A stretch of 64,000 nucleotides of DNA from Agrobacterium vitis (GTDB taxonomy: Bacteria > Pseudomonadota > Alphaproteobacteria > Rhizobiales > Rhizobiaceae), in assembly GCF_037039395.1 (NCBI RefSeq), contig NZ_CP146243.1, forward strand, positions 62,001 through 126,000, in the 5' to 3' direction. Shown here piece after piece: positions 10,469 to 17,780 of this stretch. Every line of letters starts with the position of its first letter. Position 1 is the first letter of the stretch. Below the pieces are notes generated by a model. It was not told where the DNA came from, ran no database searches, and saw only the letters and a list, made by a program, of their open reading frames with translations. The position numbers and the translations under genes were made by a program.

Positions 10469-11104
10469 TTATTGATCGTATGTCTCCTCCTCTTCCAAAT
10501 CTTTGAGCGCCTCCACCACGTCTGGCAGTGAATCCCGGCTAAGCAATCCCGCATCTTCCAGTGCTTCTATGTTTGGCAGATCGCGCAACGTCTCCATTTC
10601 AAAGGCCGAAAGGAAATGCTGGGTGGTCACGTAGGTATAGGGCGCGCCCGGGGTCGGGCTTCGCGGTCCAGAACCGATGAAACCCGCGCCGCGGAGCGCA
10701 CCAATCGTGTTGCGGCTTACCTCTTTGCCGAAGATCTTCGAAAGCTCACCGCGGGTAATCGGTTGGAAATATCCCACCGCCATCAGCACCATCGCCTCGA
10801 AGTCCGACAGAGCAGCCGTCCCTCCCCGTGCGCCGGCGACCGACACCAGTTCGTAGGGCCGAGAACTGAGGTCCTCGCGCAGATCGTCGACCAGCAGATC
10901 GATGCTGCAGTCTTTTCCGACCATCCGCGCCAGGGTCTCGCGGCTGACAGGCTCGGCCGAAGCAAAAATCACCGCCTCGACCCGCAGCATCCATTCCCGC
11001 CAGCGCATCTCCGGCGGGAACTGATCCAGTTCACGATCATACAGATGTTCGTCTGCGGCGCTTGCCCTCCGACGCGATGATTTGGCTGCAGTGAATTCGG
11101 TCAT
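10469..11104 (-). CDS. scpB: ScpB-like segregation and condensation protein
   Basis: A 211-residue protein resembling ScpB, the winged-helix partner of ScpA in the bacterial SMC condensin. The core WREWMLRVEAVIFASAEPVS matches the ScpB N-terminal winged helix, and the second half (FQPITRGELSKIFGKEVSRN) matches the ITR(xE)I-type segment of the family. The C-terminus is acidic. The upstream DUF1403 frame ends in a TGA overlapping a GTG at 11110, so translation is probably coupled; the ATG at 11104 or that GTG can serve as start. This looks like a plasmid paralogue rather than the chromosomal copy, because no scpA or smc is nearby and the partner genes are DUF1403 and a tyrosine recombinase. A role in plasmid maintenance is inferred. 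Confidence 0.8.
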   Translation of the reverse strand: MTEFTAAKSSRRRASAADEHLYDRELDQFPPEMRWREWMLRVEAVIFASAEPVSRETLARMVGKDCSIDLLVDDLREDLSSRPYELVSVAGARGGTAALSDFEAMVLMAVGYFQPITRGELSKIFGKEVSRNTIGALRGAGFIGSGPRSPTPGAPYTYVTTQHFLSAFEMETLRDLPNIEALEDAGLLSRDSLPDVVEALKDLEEEETYDQ

Positions 11105-11106
11105 GA

Positions 11107-11868
11107 TCACAAACCAAACATTCGGAATGATGATCGGCCCGACAGTTCGCGCACGGCGTCTAACCTTTCGAGCCGCTCGAACAACCGGTTGGCCGCCCAG
11201 CGCGACATGCCGCTGGTAGACGCGGAGGCTGCCACGGCATCCTCGTTCAGCAATTTATGGATCACCGGCTCGTCGCCTTTTGTTCGAAGCTTCTGCACTA
11301 CAGCCAGTAGCCGTGCGGCACGGCGGTCAATCTCGACGGCGGAGCGGAGGGCAGAATCGACGCCGTCAACCAGTGCCAGGCAGATCGCTTTTGGATAAGC
11401 CGGTTCGCTTGGCCGGACGCGGCCTCTACCGCCGATCGTGCGGAAGGCCGGGCCATAGCGTTCAGGCAGCAAGAGGGGAATTGGTCGCGGCCATTTCAGC
11501 TTATGCGCCAAAACGGCCTCGGCAAGCCCAAGCGCCAATACCTCGGCATCCGGGCGAACGGCAGAATCGACCATGTCTGGAATCGAGGCAAGCCCCTCGT
11601 CCCAGCGAAGTTCTAACATTCCCGCAAGCTCTTTGACGAAGACCGAGCCGATCGTGTCCGATCGCCGCGTCAGCATTCGCGTGGCCAAAAACAGCTTTCC
11701 GGCCGGCCCAGGATCGCCGCCAGTGGCGGTGAGCAAAACCGCATCGCGGATGGCGGTTTCCTCCTCCTTTCGGCCGAGCATTCTGGCGGCGACGGCGGCT
11801 GATTTCAGGGCGAGGCGATCGCGCCAGCAGCCGAGCCATGGCGTGTCGGCGAGGATCAGATCGTCTAG
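11107..11868 (-). pseudogene. DUF1403 family protein, 3' part, split by an IS
   Basis: This is the downstream 253 codons of a DUF1403 protein, beginning [20 protein letters not shown] and ending in a TGA that overlaps the ScpB-like start. The 5' part lies on the far side of the IS at 11869-12715. Joining 12851-12720 to 11868-11107 restores one continuous frame of 297 residues, with Ser44 followed by Leu45. The IS end supplies a GTG (11877) immediately after an in-frame TGA, so a shortened protein could in principle still be made. DUF1403 proteins have no known activity; in Rhizobiales I recall them beside ScpB-like proteins and an integrase, as here. It was probably inactivated recently, because both flanks are otherwise intact. 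Confidence 0.88.
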
Positions 11869-11942
11869 GCCGCGCACTCATAAACCGGGTTTGCAAATCG
11901 GCCTGATTTTGATTCACTGAGGCCTTGATTTGGAGGCCTCTC

Positions 11943-12314
11943 ATGACCCGTCGCCGGTTTGATCTCACCGATTTCGAATGGACTGTCATCCAGCCCTTGT
12001 TGCCCAACAAGCCGCGTGGGGTGCCACGTGTTGACGACCGGCGTGTGATCAACGGCATCTTGTGGCGGTTTCGGACAGGCTCACCCTGGGCAGACGTTCC
12101 TGATCGATATGACCCATATACAACCTGCTACAACCGGTTCGTGCGATGGCGAAAGGCGGGTGTATGGGATCATGTTCTGGGCGAGATTTCCAAGGCTTTC
12201 GACGGCGATATCGTTATGATCGACAGCTCCTGTGTCCGTGTTCATCAACATGCGGCCACGGGAAAAAGGGGGATCAACACGATGGCTGCATGGGACGCTC
12301 CCGTGGCGGCTTGA
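11943..12314 (+). CDS. IS427-group transposase, OrfA
   Basis: A 123-residue N-terminal half of an IS5-family transposase, starting MTRRRFDLTDFEWTVIQPLL, with GGAGG 8 nt before the ATG. It includes the first catalytic Asp (VMIDSSCVRVHQ). The frame ends shortly after an A5G5 run at 12263-12272, the likely -1 slippage site that fuses it to OrfB. In the shifted frame the sequence continues CMGRSRGGLTTKIH, the usual family continuation. Confidence 0.88.
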   Translation: MTRRRFDLTDFEWTVIQPLLPNKPRGVPRVDDRRVINGILWRFRTGSPWADVPDRYDPYTTCYNRFVRWRKAGVWDHVLGEISKAFDGDIVMIDSSCVRVHQHAATGKRGINTMAAWDAPVAA

Positions 12315-12706
12315 CCACCAAAATCCACGCCGTTGTCGATGCCGATGGCCGACCGATCCGTCTCGCACTCACAGCCGGTCAAGCCCATGATGGTCGCACG
12401 GCAGAACCATTGTTACAGACAATCTCCAAGGGTGCGATACTGCTGGCGGACAAGGCCTACGATACCAACGCGATCAGAGCATTTGCAAAGCAAAGGCAGG
12501 CATCGGCCAATATTCCTGCCAAGAGCAATCGGAAGGGAAGCTTCCCTTTCAGCCAATGGGTTTACCGACAGCGCAATCTCGTTGAGCGTTTCTTCAGCAA
12601 ACTCAAACAGTTCAGAGGCATCGCAACCCGTTACGACAAAGACCCATTGAACTTTCTCGCCGCTGTCAAATTGGCAGCAGCAAGAATTTGGATCAGATCG
12701 TTATGA
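12146..12706 (+). CDS. IS427-group transposase, OrfB (made by -1 frameshift)
   Basis: Downstream frame of the transposase. The meaningful part begins about 12270 (MGRSRGGLTTKIHAVVDADG) and runs through LLADKAYDTNAIR (second Asp) to YRQRNLVERFFSKLKQFRG (catalytic Glu region). It lacks its own ribosome binding site and is expected only as the OrfAB fusion. It appears intact, so the element may be active. Confidence 0.82.
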   Translation: MAKGGCMGSCSGRDFQGFRRRYRYDRQLLCPCSSTCGHGKKGDQHDGCMGRSRGGLTTKIHAVVDADGRPIRLALTAGQAHDGRTAEPLLQTISKGAILLADKAYDTNAIRAFAKQRQASANIPAKSNRKGSFPFSQWVYRQRNLVERFFSKLKQFRGIATRYDKDPLNFLAAVKLAAARIWIRSL

Positions 12707-12715
12707 GTCTACGGC

Positions 12716-12851
12716 CTAGTGATTTTAGAGCTATACCGGCGGCGAAGGCGGTGTCCGTCTCGTTGATGTCGCGACGCCGCGCTAGCGTCCAGCCTGGCAG
12801 GCGAGGCGACCAGGTGGGAGCGGTTGAGGCGGAGGGCGTGAGCGAATCCAT
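12716..12851 (-). pseudogene. DUF1403 family protein, 5' part
   Basis: Starting at an ATG at 12851, the frame reads MDSLTPSASTAPTW and continues to DTAFAAGIALKS, where the IS begins. It is in frame with the 3' part at 11868 once one copy of the CTAG duplication is removed. The gene is divergent from the recombinase at 12976; the 124 bp between them must contain both promoters. Confidence 0.85.
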
Positions 12852-12928
12852 GCGCCGGAGTGTAGATCAGATGCGCGGTTTAGACGAGAATTCACGGAAA
12901 TAACCGCACTCCCCGTCGCCAAATAAAT

Positions 12929-12969
12929 ACGTCCAATAAGATTGCATTATCGGACATTATGCGCATTAT
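12929..12969. promoter_or_regulatory. Dyad plus three CATTAT repeats between DUF1403 and recombinase
   Basis: GTCCAATAA at 12931 and TTATCGGAC ending at 12955 form an imperfect inverted repeat (8 of 9 positions). CATTAT occurs at 12945, 12955 and 12964, roughly one helical turn apart. The site lies 7-47 bp before the recombinase start and 78-118 bp before the DUF1403 start. It could be an operator for the divergent pair or the recombinase's crossover site. A 23-bp part recurs, inverted, at 36962-36984. Confidence 0.55.
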
Positions 12970-12975
12970 AAAGAA

Positions 12976-14163
12976 ATGGCCCAAATCATCGCGCAAAACA
13001 CCGATATTCCCCTCCAGGAGAGCGGCGCGCCGTCGCTCAGCACGGCGGCTGAGGGTGATGTTTGCGCGCCGCAGGTGTCGGCCGCTGGCACCTCGATGCA
13101 GGCCCCTCCCCTCTCCTCCACCGACGAGCAGATGCCAACGCATCTTGCCAGCCTGGCGGACCGCGCCCGCGACTATGTGGCGGCGGCAAGTTCTGCCAAT
13201 ACCCGAAAAGCCTATGCCTCCGATTGGAAGCATTTTAGCGCCTGGTGCCGGCGTTTGAATTTGGCTCCCCTCCCCCCGGACCCACAGACCGTTGGCCTCT
13301 ATATCACCGCCTGTGCCTCAGGCGAGACCGTTGGCACGCCGACACTTGGCACACCGGCACTTGGCACATCGAAACCTGGCGCCAAGGCAAATGCTGTCTC
13401 GACCGTTGAGCGTCGCCTCTCCTCATTGTCTTGGAACTACGCGCAACGCGGGCTGATGCTCGATCGCAAGGATCGGCATATCGCCACCGTCATGGCCGGC
13501 ATTCGCAACAGCCACGCACGCCCACCCGTGCAGAAGGAAGCGGTGCTGGCCGAGGATATTATCGCCATGATCGAGACACTCGATCGAGGAACATTGCGCG
13601 GCCTGCGCGATCGGGCCATGCTGCTGATCGGCTATGCCGGTGGCCTGCGGCGGTCCGAGATTGTCGGGCTCGACATCAAGGCTGACCAGACCGAAGACGG
13701 GCGCGGCTGGATCGAAATATTCGACAAGGGCATGCTCGTCACCCTGCGCGGCAAGACCGGCTGGCGCGAGGTCGAGATCGGCCGTGGCTCCTCCGACACC
13801 ACCTGCCCGGTGGTGGCTGTTCAAACCTGGATCACCTTTGCCAGGCTTGCCCATGGCCCCCTGTTCCGCCGCGTCACCGGACAAGGCAAGTCCGTTGGCC
13901 CAGAACGCTTGAACGATAAGGAAGTGGCAAGGCTGGTGAAGCGGACTGCCATGGCTGCCGGGGTTCGCGGCGATCTCAGCGAGATCGAGCGCGCCTTCAA
14001 ATTCTCCGGCCATTCCCTGCGCGCCGGTCTCGCCTCCTCCGCCGAAGTCGACGAACGCTATATCCAGAAGCAACTCGGTCATGCCTCAGCCGAGATGACC
14101 CGCAGGTACCAGCGGAGAAGGGATCGCTTCAGGGTCAATCTGACCAAAGCCGCTGGGCTATAG
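12976..14163 (+). CDS. Tyrosine recombinase / site-specific integrase
   Basis: A 395-residue tyrosine recombinase. A SAM-like core-binding domain covers about residues 55-165 (YVAAASSANTRKAYASDWKH) and the catalytic domain about 185-390. Catalytic residues are visible: Arg225 in GGLRRSEIVGL, His346 and Arg349 in GHSLRAGLAS, His369 in LGHASAEM and the nucleophile Tyr378 in RRYQR. A low-complexity TLGTPALGTSKPG insertion lies between the two domains. The ATG at 12976 lacks a strong Shine-Dalgarno; only AAAG precedes it. It is divergent from DUF1403-scpB. A role in plasmid multimer resolution or cassette recombination is likely but inferred. Confidence 0.88.
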   Translation: MAQIIAQNTDIPLQESGAPSLSTAAEGDVCAPQVSAAGTSMQAPPLSSTDEQMPTHLASLADRARDYVAAASSANTRKAYASDWKHFSAWCRRLNLAPLPPDPQTVGLYITACASGETVGTPTLGTPALGTSKPGAKANAVSTVERRLSSLSWNYAQRGLMLDRKDRHIATVMAGIRNSHARPPVQKEAVLAEDIIAMIETLDRGTLRGLRDRAMLLIGYAGGLRRSEIVGLDIKADQTEDGRGWIEIFDKGMLVTLRGKTGWREVEIGRGSSDTTCPVVAVQTWITFARLAHGPLFRRVTGQGKSVGPERLNDKEVARLVKRTAMAAGVRGDLSEIERAFKFSGHSLRAGLASSAEVDERYIQKQLGHASAEMTRRYQRRRDRFRVNLTKAAGL

Positions 14164-14189
14164 TTCCCTCCCCCACCCGGCGAGCCGTC

Positions 14190-14498
14190 TCAGACCTGCG
14201 AACCGGGGCGAGAGCGCTCAGCGATGCTGGAAAGATCAACTTTCTCGCCCGCAACATCAGCAACGATCTTCAACGTATCGCCAAGGGATTCGGCATAATC
14301 GCGAAGGGTCGACAACTTCATATCGGCGCGCTTCTCCAGTCTTGAGACGTTGGTCTGCTTGAAACCTGTCCCAGCAGACACATCTTCCTGCGTCCGTCCA
14401 GCAAATGCCCCCAGTTTCCGTAGATTGTGCGCCGCAACAAGCTCGTCGGTGCGCTTCGCAACGGCGCGCTGTTGATCTTCAGGAAGCGTCTGTACCAC
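14190..14498 (-). CDS. XRE-family antitoxin, HigA-like
   Basis: A 102-residue helix-turn-helix protein. The segment TQEDVSAGTGFKQTNVSRLE is a Cro/CI-type HTH, followed by KLSTLRDYAESLGDTLKIVA as in HigA antitoxins of the Gp49/HigB group. It lies 9 bp downstream of the toxin-like gene on the same strand (toxin-first order, as in higBA). It would bind the operon promoter and neutralise the toxin. The antitoxin frame looks intact even though the toxin looks damaged. Confidence 0.78.
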   Translation of the reverse strand: MVQTLPEDQQRAVAKRTDELVAAHNLRKLGAFAGRTQEDVSAGTGFKQTNVSRLEKRADMKLSTLRDYAESLGDTLKIVADVAGEKVDLSSIAERSRPGSQV

Positions 14499-14507
14499 TT
14501 ATCGACA

Positions 14508-14780
14508 TCAGCTATGTCTCTTATCCAACGCGCTCATGTGCTCGTCATACCATTTGTCCGCCAGGTCGATCAGCCGCTTGTGGACGAGCTTCTGGCTCAC
14601 ACCGCTCTTCGCACCACCGCAGAGAACCACAGCCTTTCGCTCCGGATCGAAGGCAAAGGCAAACCGCCATTGCACCTTCAACACGTTGATGCGCAGCTCT
14701 TCCATGTTCGAGTGTCTGGATCCTGCGAAGGTGTCGACTTCAGACCGTCCAAGTCGAAAGCCCATCTCACAAAGCAGCAC
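14508..14780 (-). pseudogene. HigB/Gp49-like RelE-superfamily toxin, probably frameshifted at the 5' end
   Basis: The open frame from a GTG at 14780 gives 90 residues with the family core: LGRSEVDTFAGSRHSNMEEL, then FAFAFDPERKAVVLCGGAKSG and a C-terminal KWYDEH. Homologues start about 35 residues earlier. In another frame the upstream DNA (to about 14840) reads ALHDDQQASASDEG, which fits the missing N-terminal part. A single frameshift near 14785 would therefore explain the short protein. Either the toxin is dead or a truncated form is made from the GTG, which has AGGAGGGG close upstream. Family call fairly sure; state of the gene uncertain. Confidence 0.6.
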
Positions 14781-15215
14781 ACCCCTCCTTCATCACTCGC
14801 TGATGCTTGCTGATCATCGTGTAAGGCAGGCAAGACCCTTCCCGTCAGCTGATGCGAAGCTGATAGGAGCATATCAACCTGACCAGCATCTATTCCTGGG
14901 ACACCGAGCAGCAAATTCCCGAAAGCTTCAGATCCTTACGGCTTGCCGGCAGGATGATGCGGGCCGCCTAGCAGGGCGTGTTCACAATAGGGATATGCTC
15001 TCTAGCCTTGGATTTAATAAACTGCAGGCAACTCCGTAGTTGACTCTGTTTTCGCCCTGATACAGCATCAGCAAAGGTTGATACGACCTGCTGGTTGCTC
15101 CCGTGAGGGAATGGTGAACGTATCACGCCTCGACGGCTTTCCCTTTGCCCGAGCGACTAAGTCAGCTAACGCAACCATCTGGCGCTCTTGGTTCGCTCAT
15201 GCAAAGGACACGTCT
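14781..15215. other. Gene-poor stretch between toxin remnant and Glyoxalase_8 gene
   Basis: The first 60-130 bp probably hold the frameshifted 5' end of the toxin. The rest shows no convincing gene. AAGGA at 15204-15208 serves as the ribosome binding site of the next gene. Confidence 0.4.
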
Positions 15216-15998
15216 ATGCGCGATTACCGTGAAGCAAAAGTCATGGCTCGGACTCTACGCGATTCTCTTGCCATAAAAGACCTTACGATCAGTCATAGTG
15301 AAAGCCTCGAGCTCGTTTCGAAGATGCTTGGGCTCCCCGATTGGAACACCTTATCGGCGAAGATCCAGGGAGAACGCAATGGCGCGGCATCCAACCAAAA
15401 CAACGCCGACAGTTTGGGGATTTCAACAGATGAACGCAGCCAAAAATTAGCGGAGCAATCCGCGCCGCGAACCGCGATTCCGTTCGCTTCTCAACGTTTC
15501 GATAAGTTCGTGGGTTATTATCAGCTGGAACCGGGCATCCTCTTTAAAATCTATCGCGAAGGCGGAAGATTTTTCAGCCAAATCACAGGGCAAGCACCCA
15601 TAGAAATCTTCGCGGAAAGTGACAAAAAGTTTTTTACAACTGTTGTTCACGCTCAAGTAAGCTTCATCACCAATTCACGTGATCAAGTGACAGAGCTCAT
15701 TCTGCACCAGGATGGCTTTGAAAGACATTGGAAACGTATCGATAAAAAAACAGCAGACCAACTGATCACTGCGCTTGAGCGTCGCATCAAGAATAATCTA
15801 CCTGGAGCAGGCACAGAGGACGCGCTCCGCCGATTTATCGACGGAATAACGTCAGGAAATCCGAACTATGATGAGATGGCGTCCGAGCAAGCTCAAGCGA
15901 TACGCGATCAACTAGAGGGCGTCGCGCTGCTTTCCCGCCAAACAACGCTACGAGTGAACAAATTGCGACCTCCGAAACAACTGGGACCCGAATTTTGA
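15216..15998 (+). CDS. Glyoxalase-superfamily N-domain (Glyoxalase_8-like) plus DUF3471 protein
   Basis: A 260-residue protein. Residues 1-55 (MRDYREAKVMARTLRDSLA to SHSESLELVSKMLGLPDWNTLSAK) match the short helical domain found in PF20066-type proteins. Residues about 105-185 (FVGYYQLEPGILFKIYREGG to LILHQDGFERHWKRI) match the DUF3471 beta-domain often found after penicillin-binding-protein-like enzymes. An upstream in-frame ATG at 15078 exists; 15216 is preferred because AAGGA lies 8 nt before it and the conserved domain starts there. No signal peptide or membrane segment is seen, so it is cytoplasmic. Function unknown; the combination of the two domains is the best clue. Confidence 0.7.
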   Translation: MRDYREAKVMARTLRDSLAIKDLTISHSESLELVSKMLGLPDWNTLSAKIQGERNGAASNQNNADSLGISTDERSQKLAEQSAPRTAIPFASQRFDKFVGYYQLEPGILFKIYREGGRFFSQITGQAPIEIFAESDKKFFTTVVHAQVSFITNSRDQVTELILHQDGFERHWKRIDKKTADQLITALERRIKNNLPGAGTEDALRRFIDGITSGNPNYDEMASEQAQAIRDQLEGVALLSRQTTLRVNKLRPPKQLGPEF

Positions 15999-16032
15999 CT
16001 TTGACGTGAAGTTTGGAGCCGCTTAAGTTGAG

Positions 16033-16105
16033 GCGTGCGCAACTGGCGATTTGAGGTGGAGGACCACCGGGGAGCGCACGAAACATGCGCCGTTCGCCTG
16101 GGCCG
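16033..16105 (+). promoter_or_regulatory. ZTP (pfl) riboswitch upstream of folD
   Basis: The sequence shows the pfl-motif architecture. P1 is CGTGCGC (16034-16040) with GCGCACG (16074-16080), a perfect 7-bp pairing. P2 is GGTGG (16055) with CCACC (16064). The conserved CCACCGGGGAGC and CGCCTGGGC blocks are present. The pseudoknot GGCGA (16044-16048) with TCGCC (16094-16098) is perfect. A small hairpin (TCGGA/TCCGA at 16106-16118) and a GAGAGAG ribosome binding site follow, so control is probably at translation initiation. ZTP/ZMP accumulates when 10-formyl-THF is short, which fits a folD target. Confidence 0.88.
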
Positions 16106-16142
16106 TCGGACAATCCGATCACTTTCTTAAGAGAGAGCCCAT

Positions 16143-17027
16143 ATGCGCGCGAAAATCATTGATGGAAAAGCCTATGCTGACGGGCTGGCAGACCGAATAA
16201 CTGCCGCCGTCCCAGCTTTTATAGAAAAGACCGGACGCGTGCCGGGTCTGGCAGTGATACTTGTTGGCAGTGATCCGGCCAGCGAAATCTATGTCCGAAG
16301 CAAGGGGCGGAAGACCCGGGAGCTCGGCATGGCCAGCTTCGAGCATATTCTTCCCGCCGAGACGGGCCAGGACGAACTCTTGGAACTCGTCAAAGAATTG
16401 AACGCCGATAATAAGGTAGACGGCATACTCGTACAGTTGCCGCTTCCCGCTCACATTGATGAGTTGGCGGTTATTCAGGCAATCGATCCGAATAAGGACG
16501 TTGATGGTCTCCACCCCGAAAGTGCCGGTCGTCTGGTCTCCGGGCGACCTGGGCTGGTCTCCTGTACCCCGCTCGGGTGCCTGATGCTGCTTCGTGATCA
16601 ACTGGGCGATCTAACAGGGCTCGATGCAATCGTTATCGGTCGCTCTATCCTAGTCGGCAAGCCGATGGGACAGCTATTGTTGGGAGCGAACTGCACGGTA
16701 ACAATGGCGCATTCTCGAACGCGAAACCTTGCTGACAAAGTGCGTCAGGCGGATATCGTGGTAGCAGCGGCGGGCCAAGCCGGGATGATCAAAGGTGATT
16801 GGATCAAGCCAGGGGCAACGGTGATCGATGTGGGAACCACGAAAGCAGTTTTGGATGGCAAAAAGCGGCTGCTGGGTGATGTGGATTCCTCAGCCGCTCT
16901 TGAGAGAGCCAGTGCCATTACACCAGTACCCGGAGGCGTTGGGCCAATGACGATTATGGTTCTAATGCACAACACTGTGTTGGCAGCATACAACCGCGAG
17001 GGACTGCCGCATTTGCAACTCTGGTAG
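16143..17027 (+). CDS. folD: Methylene-THF dehydrogenase / methenyl-THF cyclohydrolase FolD (divergent copy)
   Basis: A 294-residue bifunctional enzyme interconverting 5,10-methylene-, 5,10-methenyl- and 10-formyl-tetrahydrofolate with NADP. Tyr50 and catalytic Lys54 lie in [22 protein letters not shown] and the [13 protein letters not shown] signature are intact. Several usual motifs differ: SCTPLGC for [14 protein letters not shown] for GRSxxVGx[13 protein letters not shown] for DVDGFHPxNxG and VIDVGTTKA for VIDVGINR. It is thus a divergent, probably accessory copy. The ATG at 16143 follows a ZTP riboswitch and GAGAGAG. Its job is probably to restore formyl-THF when one-carbon units run short. 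It is monocistronic; the Tn3 module begins just downstream. Confidence 0.92.
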   Translation: MRAKIIDGKAYADGLADRITAAVPAFIEKTGRVPGLAVILVGSDPASEIYVRSKGRKTRELGMASFEHILPAETGQDELLELVKELNADNKVDGILVQLPLPAHIDELAVIQAIDPNKDVDGLHPESAGRLVSGRPGLVSCTPLGCLMLLRDQLGDLTGLDAIVIGRSILVGKPMGQLLLGANCTVTMAHSRTRNLADKVRQADIVVAAAGQAGMIKGDWIKPGATVIDVGTTKAVLDGKKRLLGDVDSSAALERASAITPVPGGVGPMTIMVLMHNTVLAAYNREGLPHLQLW

Positions 17028-17067
17028 GAGACGTATCGCTTACGATAGCGACGGATCGAAACGACGT

Positions 17068-17637
17068 TTACGCAGGGCGGCTGAGACCTAGGCGACGCAT
17101 TTCCCTGTATATGGTTGATCGCCCGAGCCCGAGTTGCCGTGCAGCTTCTGTTGGCGACGTTTTTGCTTCGATGAGTTTAATGGCGGCTTCGACTTTCTTC
17201 AGGTCAAGTGGCTGGCGACCAGGCTTCTTTCCCTTCGCCCTTGCTGCGGCGATACCGTCCTTCGTCCGCTCCGAGATCAGCCGTCGCTCAAAATGAGCGA
17301 TGGCGCCGAATACGTGGAAGATAAGCTCGCCGGAGGCGGAAGACGTATCGATCTTTTCCTCCAGGCTCAACAGGTCGATCTGGCGCTCGCGGAGCATCTT
17401 CACGATTTCGAGCAGTTCAGCCAACGACCGGCCAAGGCGGTCGAGCCGAACGATCGCCAGTGTGTCGCCAGCGCGAGCATAGGCAATCAGGTCTGTGAGA
17501 CCAGGCCGGTCCATGCTCTTTCCGGACTTCACGTCGGTGAACACCTTGATTGCACCGGCATGCTCAAGGCGTAGCGTCTGACCCGCGACATCCTGATCGC
17601 CGGTCGAGACACGTGCATAGCCGAGGATTGCCCCCAT
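17068..17637 (-). CDS. tnpR: Tn3-family resolvase TnpR (serine recombinase)
   Basis: A 189-residue serine recombinase starting MGAILGYARVSTGDQ, with Arg9 and the nucleophile Ser11 in YARVS. The catalytic core contains IVRLDRLGRSLAEL and IAHFERRLISERTKDG. The C-terminal helix-turn-helix is TEAARQLGLGRSTIYREMRR. The start is set by the conserved N-terminus; the open frame continues upstream for 123 codons through the res region without protein-like content. It is divergent from tnpA and acts on the res site between them to resolve cointegrates, and probably represses both genes. Confidence 0.93.
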   Translation of the reverse strand: MGAILGYARVSTGDQDVAGQTLRLEHAGAIKVFTDVKSGKSMDRPGLTDLIAYARAGDTLAIVRLDRLGRSLAELLEIVKMLRERQIDLLSLEEKIDTSSASGELIFHVFGAIAHFERRLISERTKDGIAAARAKGKKPGRQPLDLKKVEAAIKLIEAKTSPTEAARQLGLGRSTIYREMRRLGLSRPA

Positions 17638-17780
17638 GATAGCGTCTCCGAAACGGCCGTTCTGTGGACGGTGGCAGTCATCCTCATTCCGACACTGAAA
17701 AATCGTCCATAGAATACGTCTCTTTATTCCCTGCTGTCCATAGATTATCAGGGCCTTTTGTGGACGATTTAGGGGTAGAG
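17638..17780. promoter_or_regulatory. res site and divergent promoters of the Tn3 module
   Basis: The 143 bp between tnpR and tnpA contain repeated half-sites of the type TGTCCATA / TGTGGACG: GTGGACGG near 17663, CGTCCATAGA near 17704, TGTCCATAGA near 17738 and TGTGGACGATTTA near 17759. This arrangement of inverted 6-mers is what a three-subsite resolvase binding region looks like. Confidence 0.7.

Larger units (their letters stand above)
11869..12715 (+). mobile_element. IS5-family (IS427 group) insertion sequence, 847 bp
   Basis: The element is bounded by imperfect terminal repeats: left GCCGCGCACTCATAA and inverted right GCCGTAGACTCATAA. It is flanked on both sides by CTAG (11865-11868 and 12716-12719), the target duplication expected for the IS427 group. 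It carries overlapping orfA and orfB, and interrupts the DUF1403 gene. Confidence 0.9.

Noticed and set aside
12892..13233. Minus-strand 113-codon frame upstream of the recombinase
   Set aside because: Antisense to the recombinase N-terminus and spans the divergent promoter region. The true minus-strand gene is the DUF1403 5' part starting at 12851.
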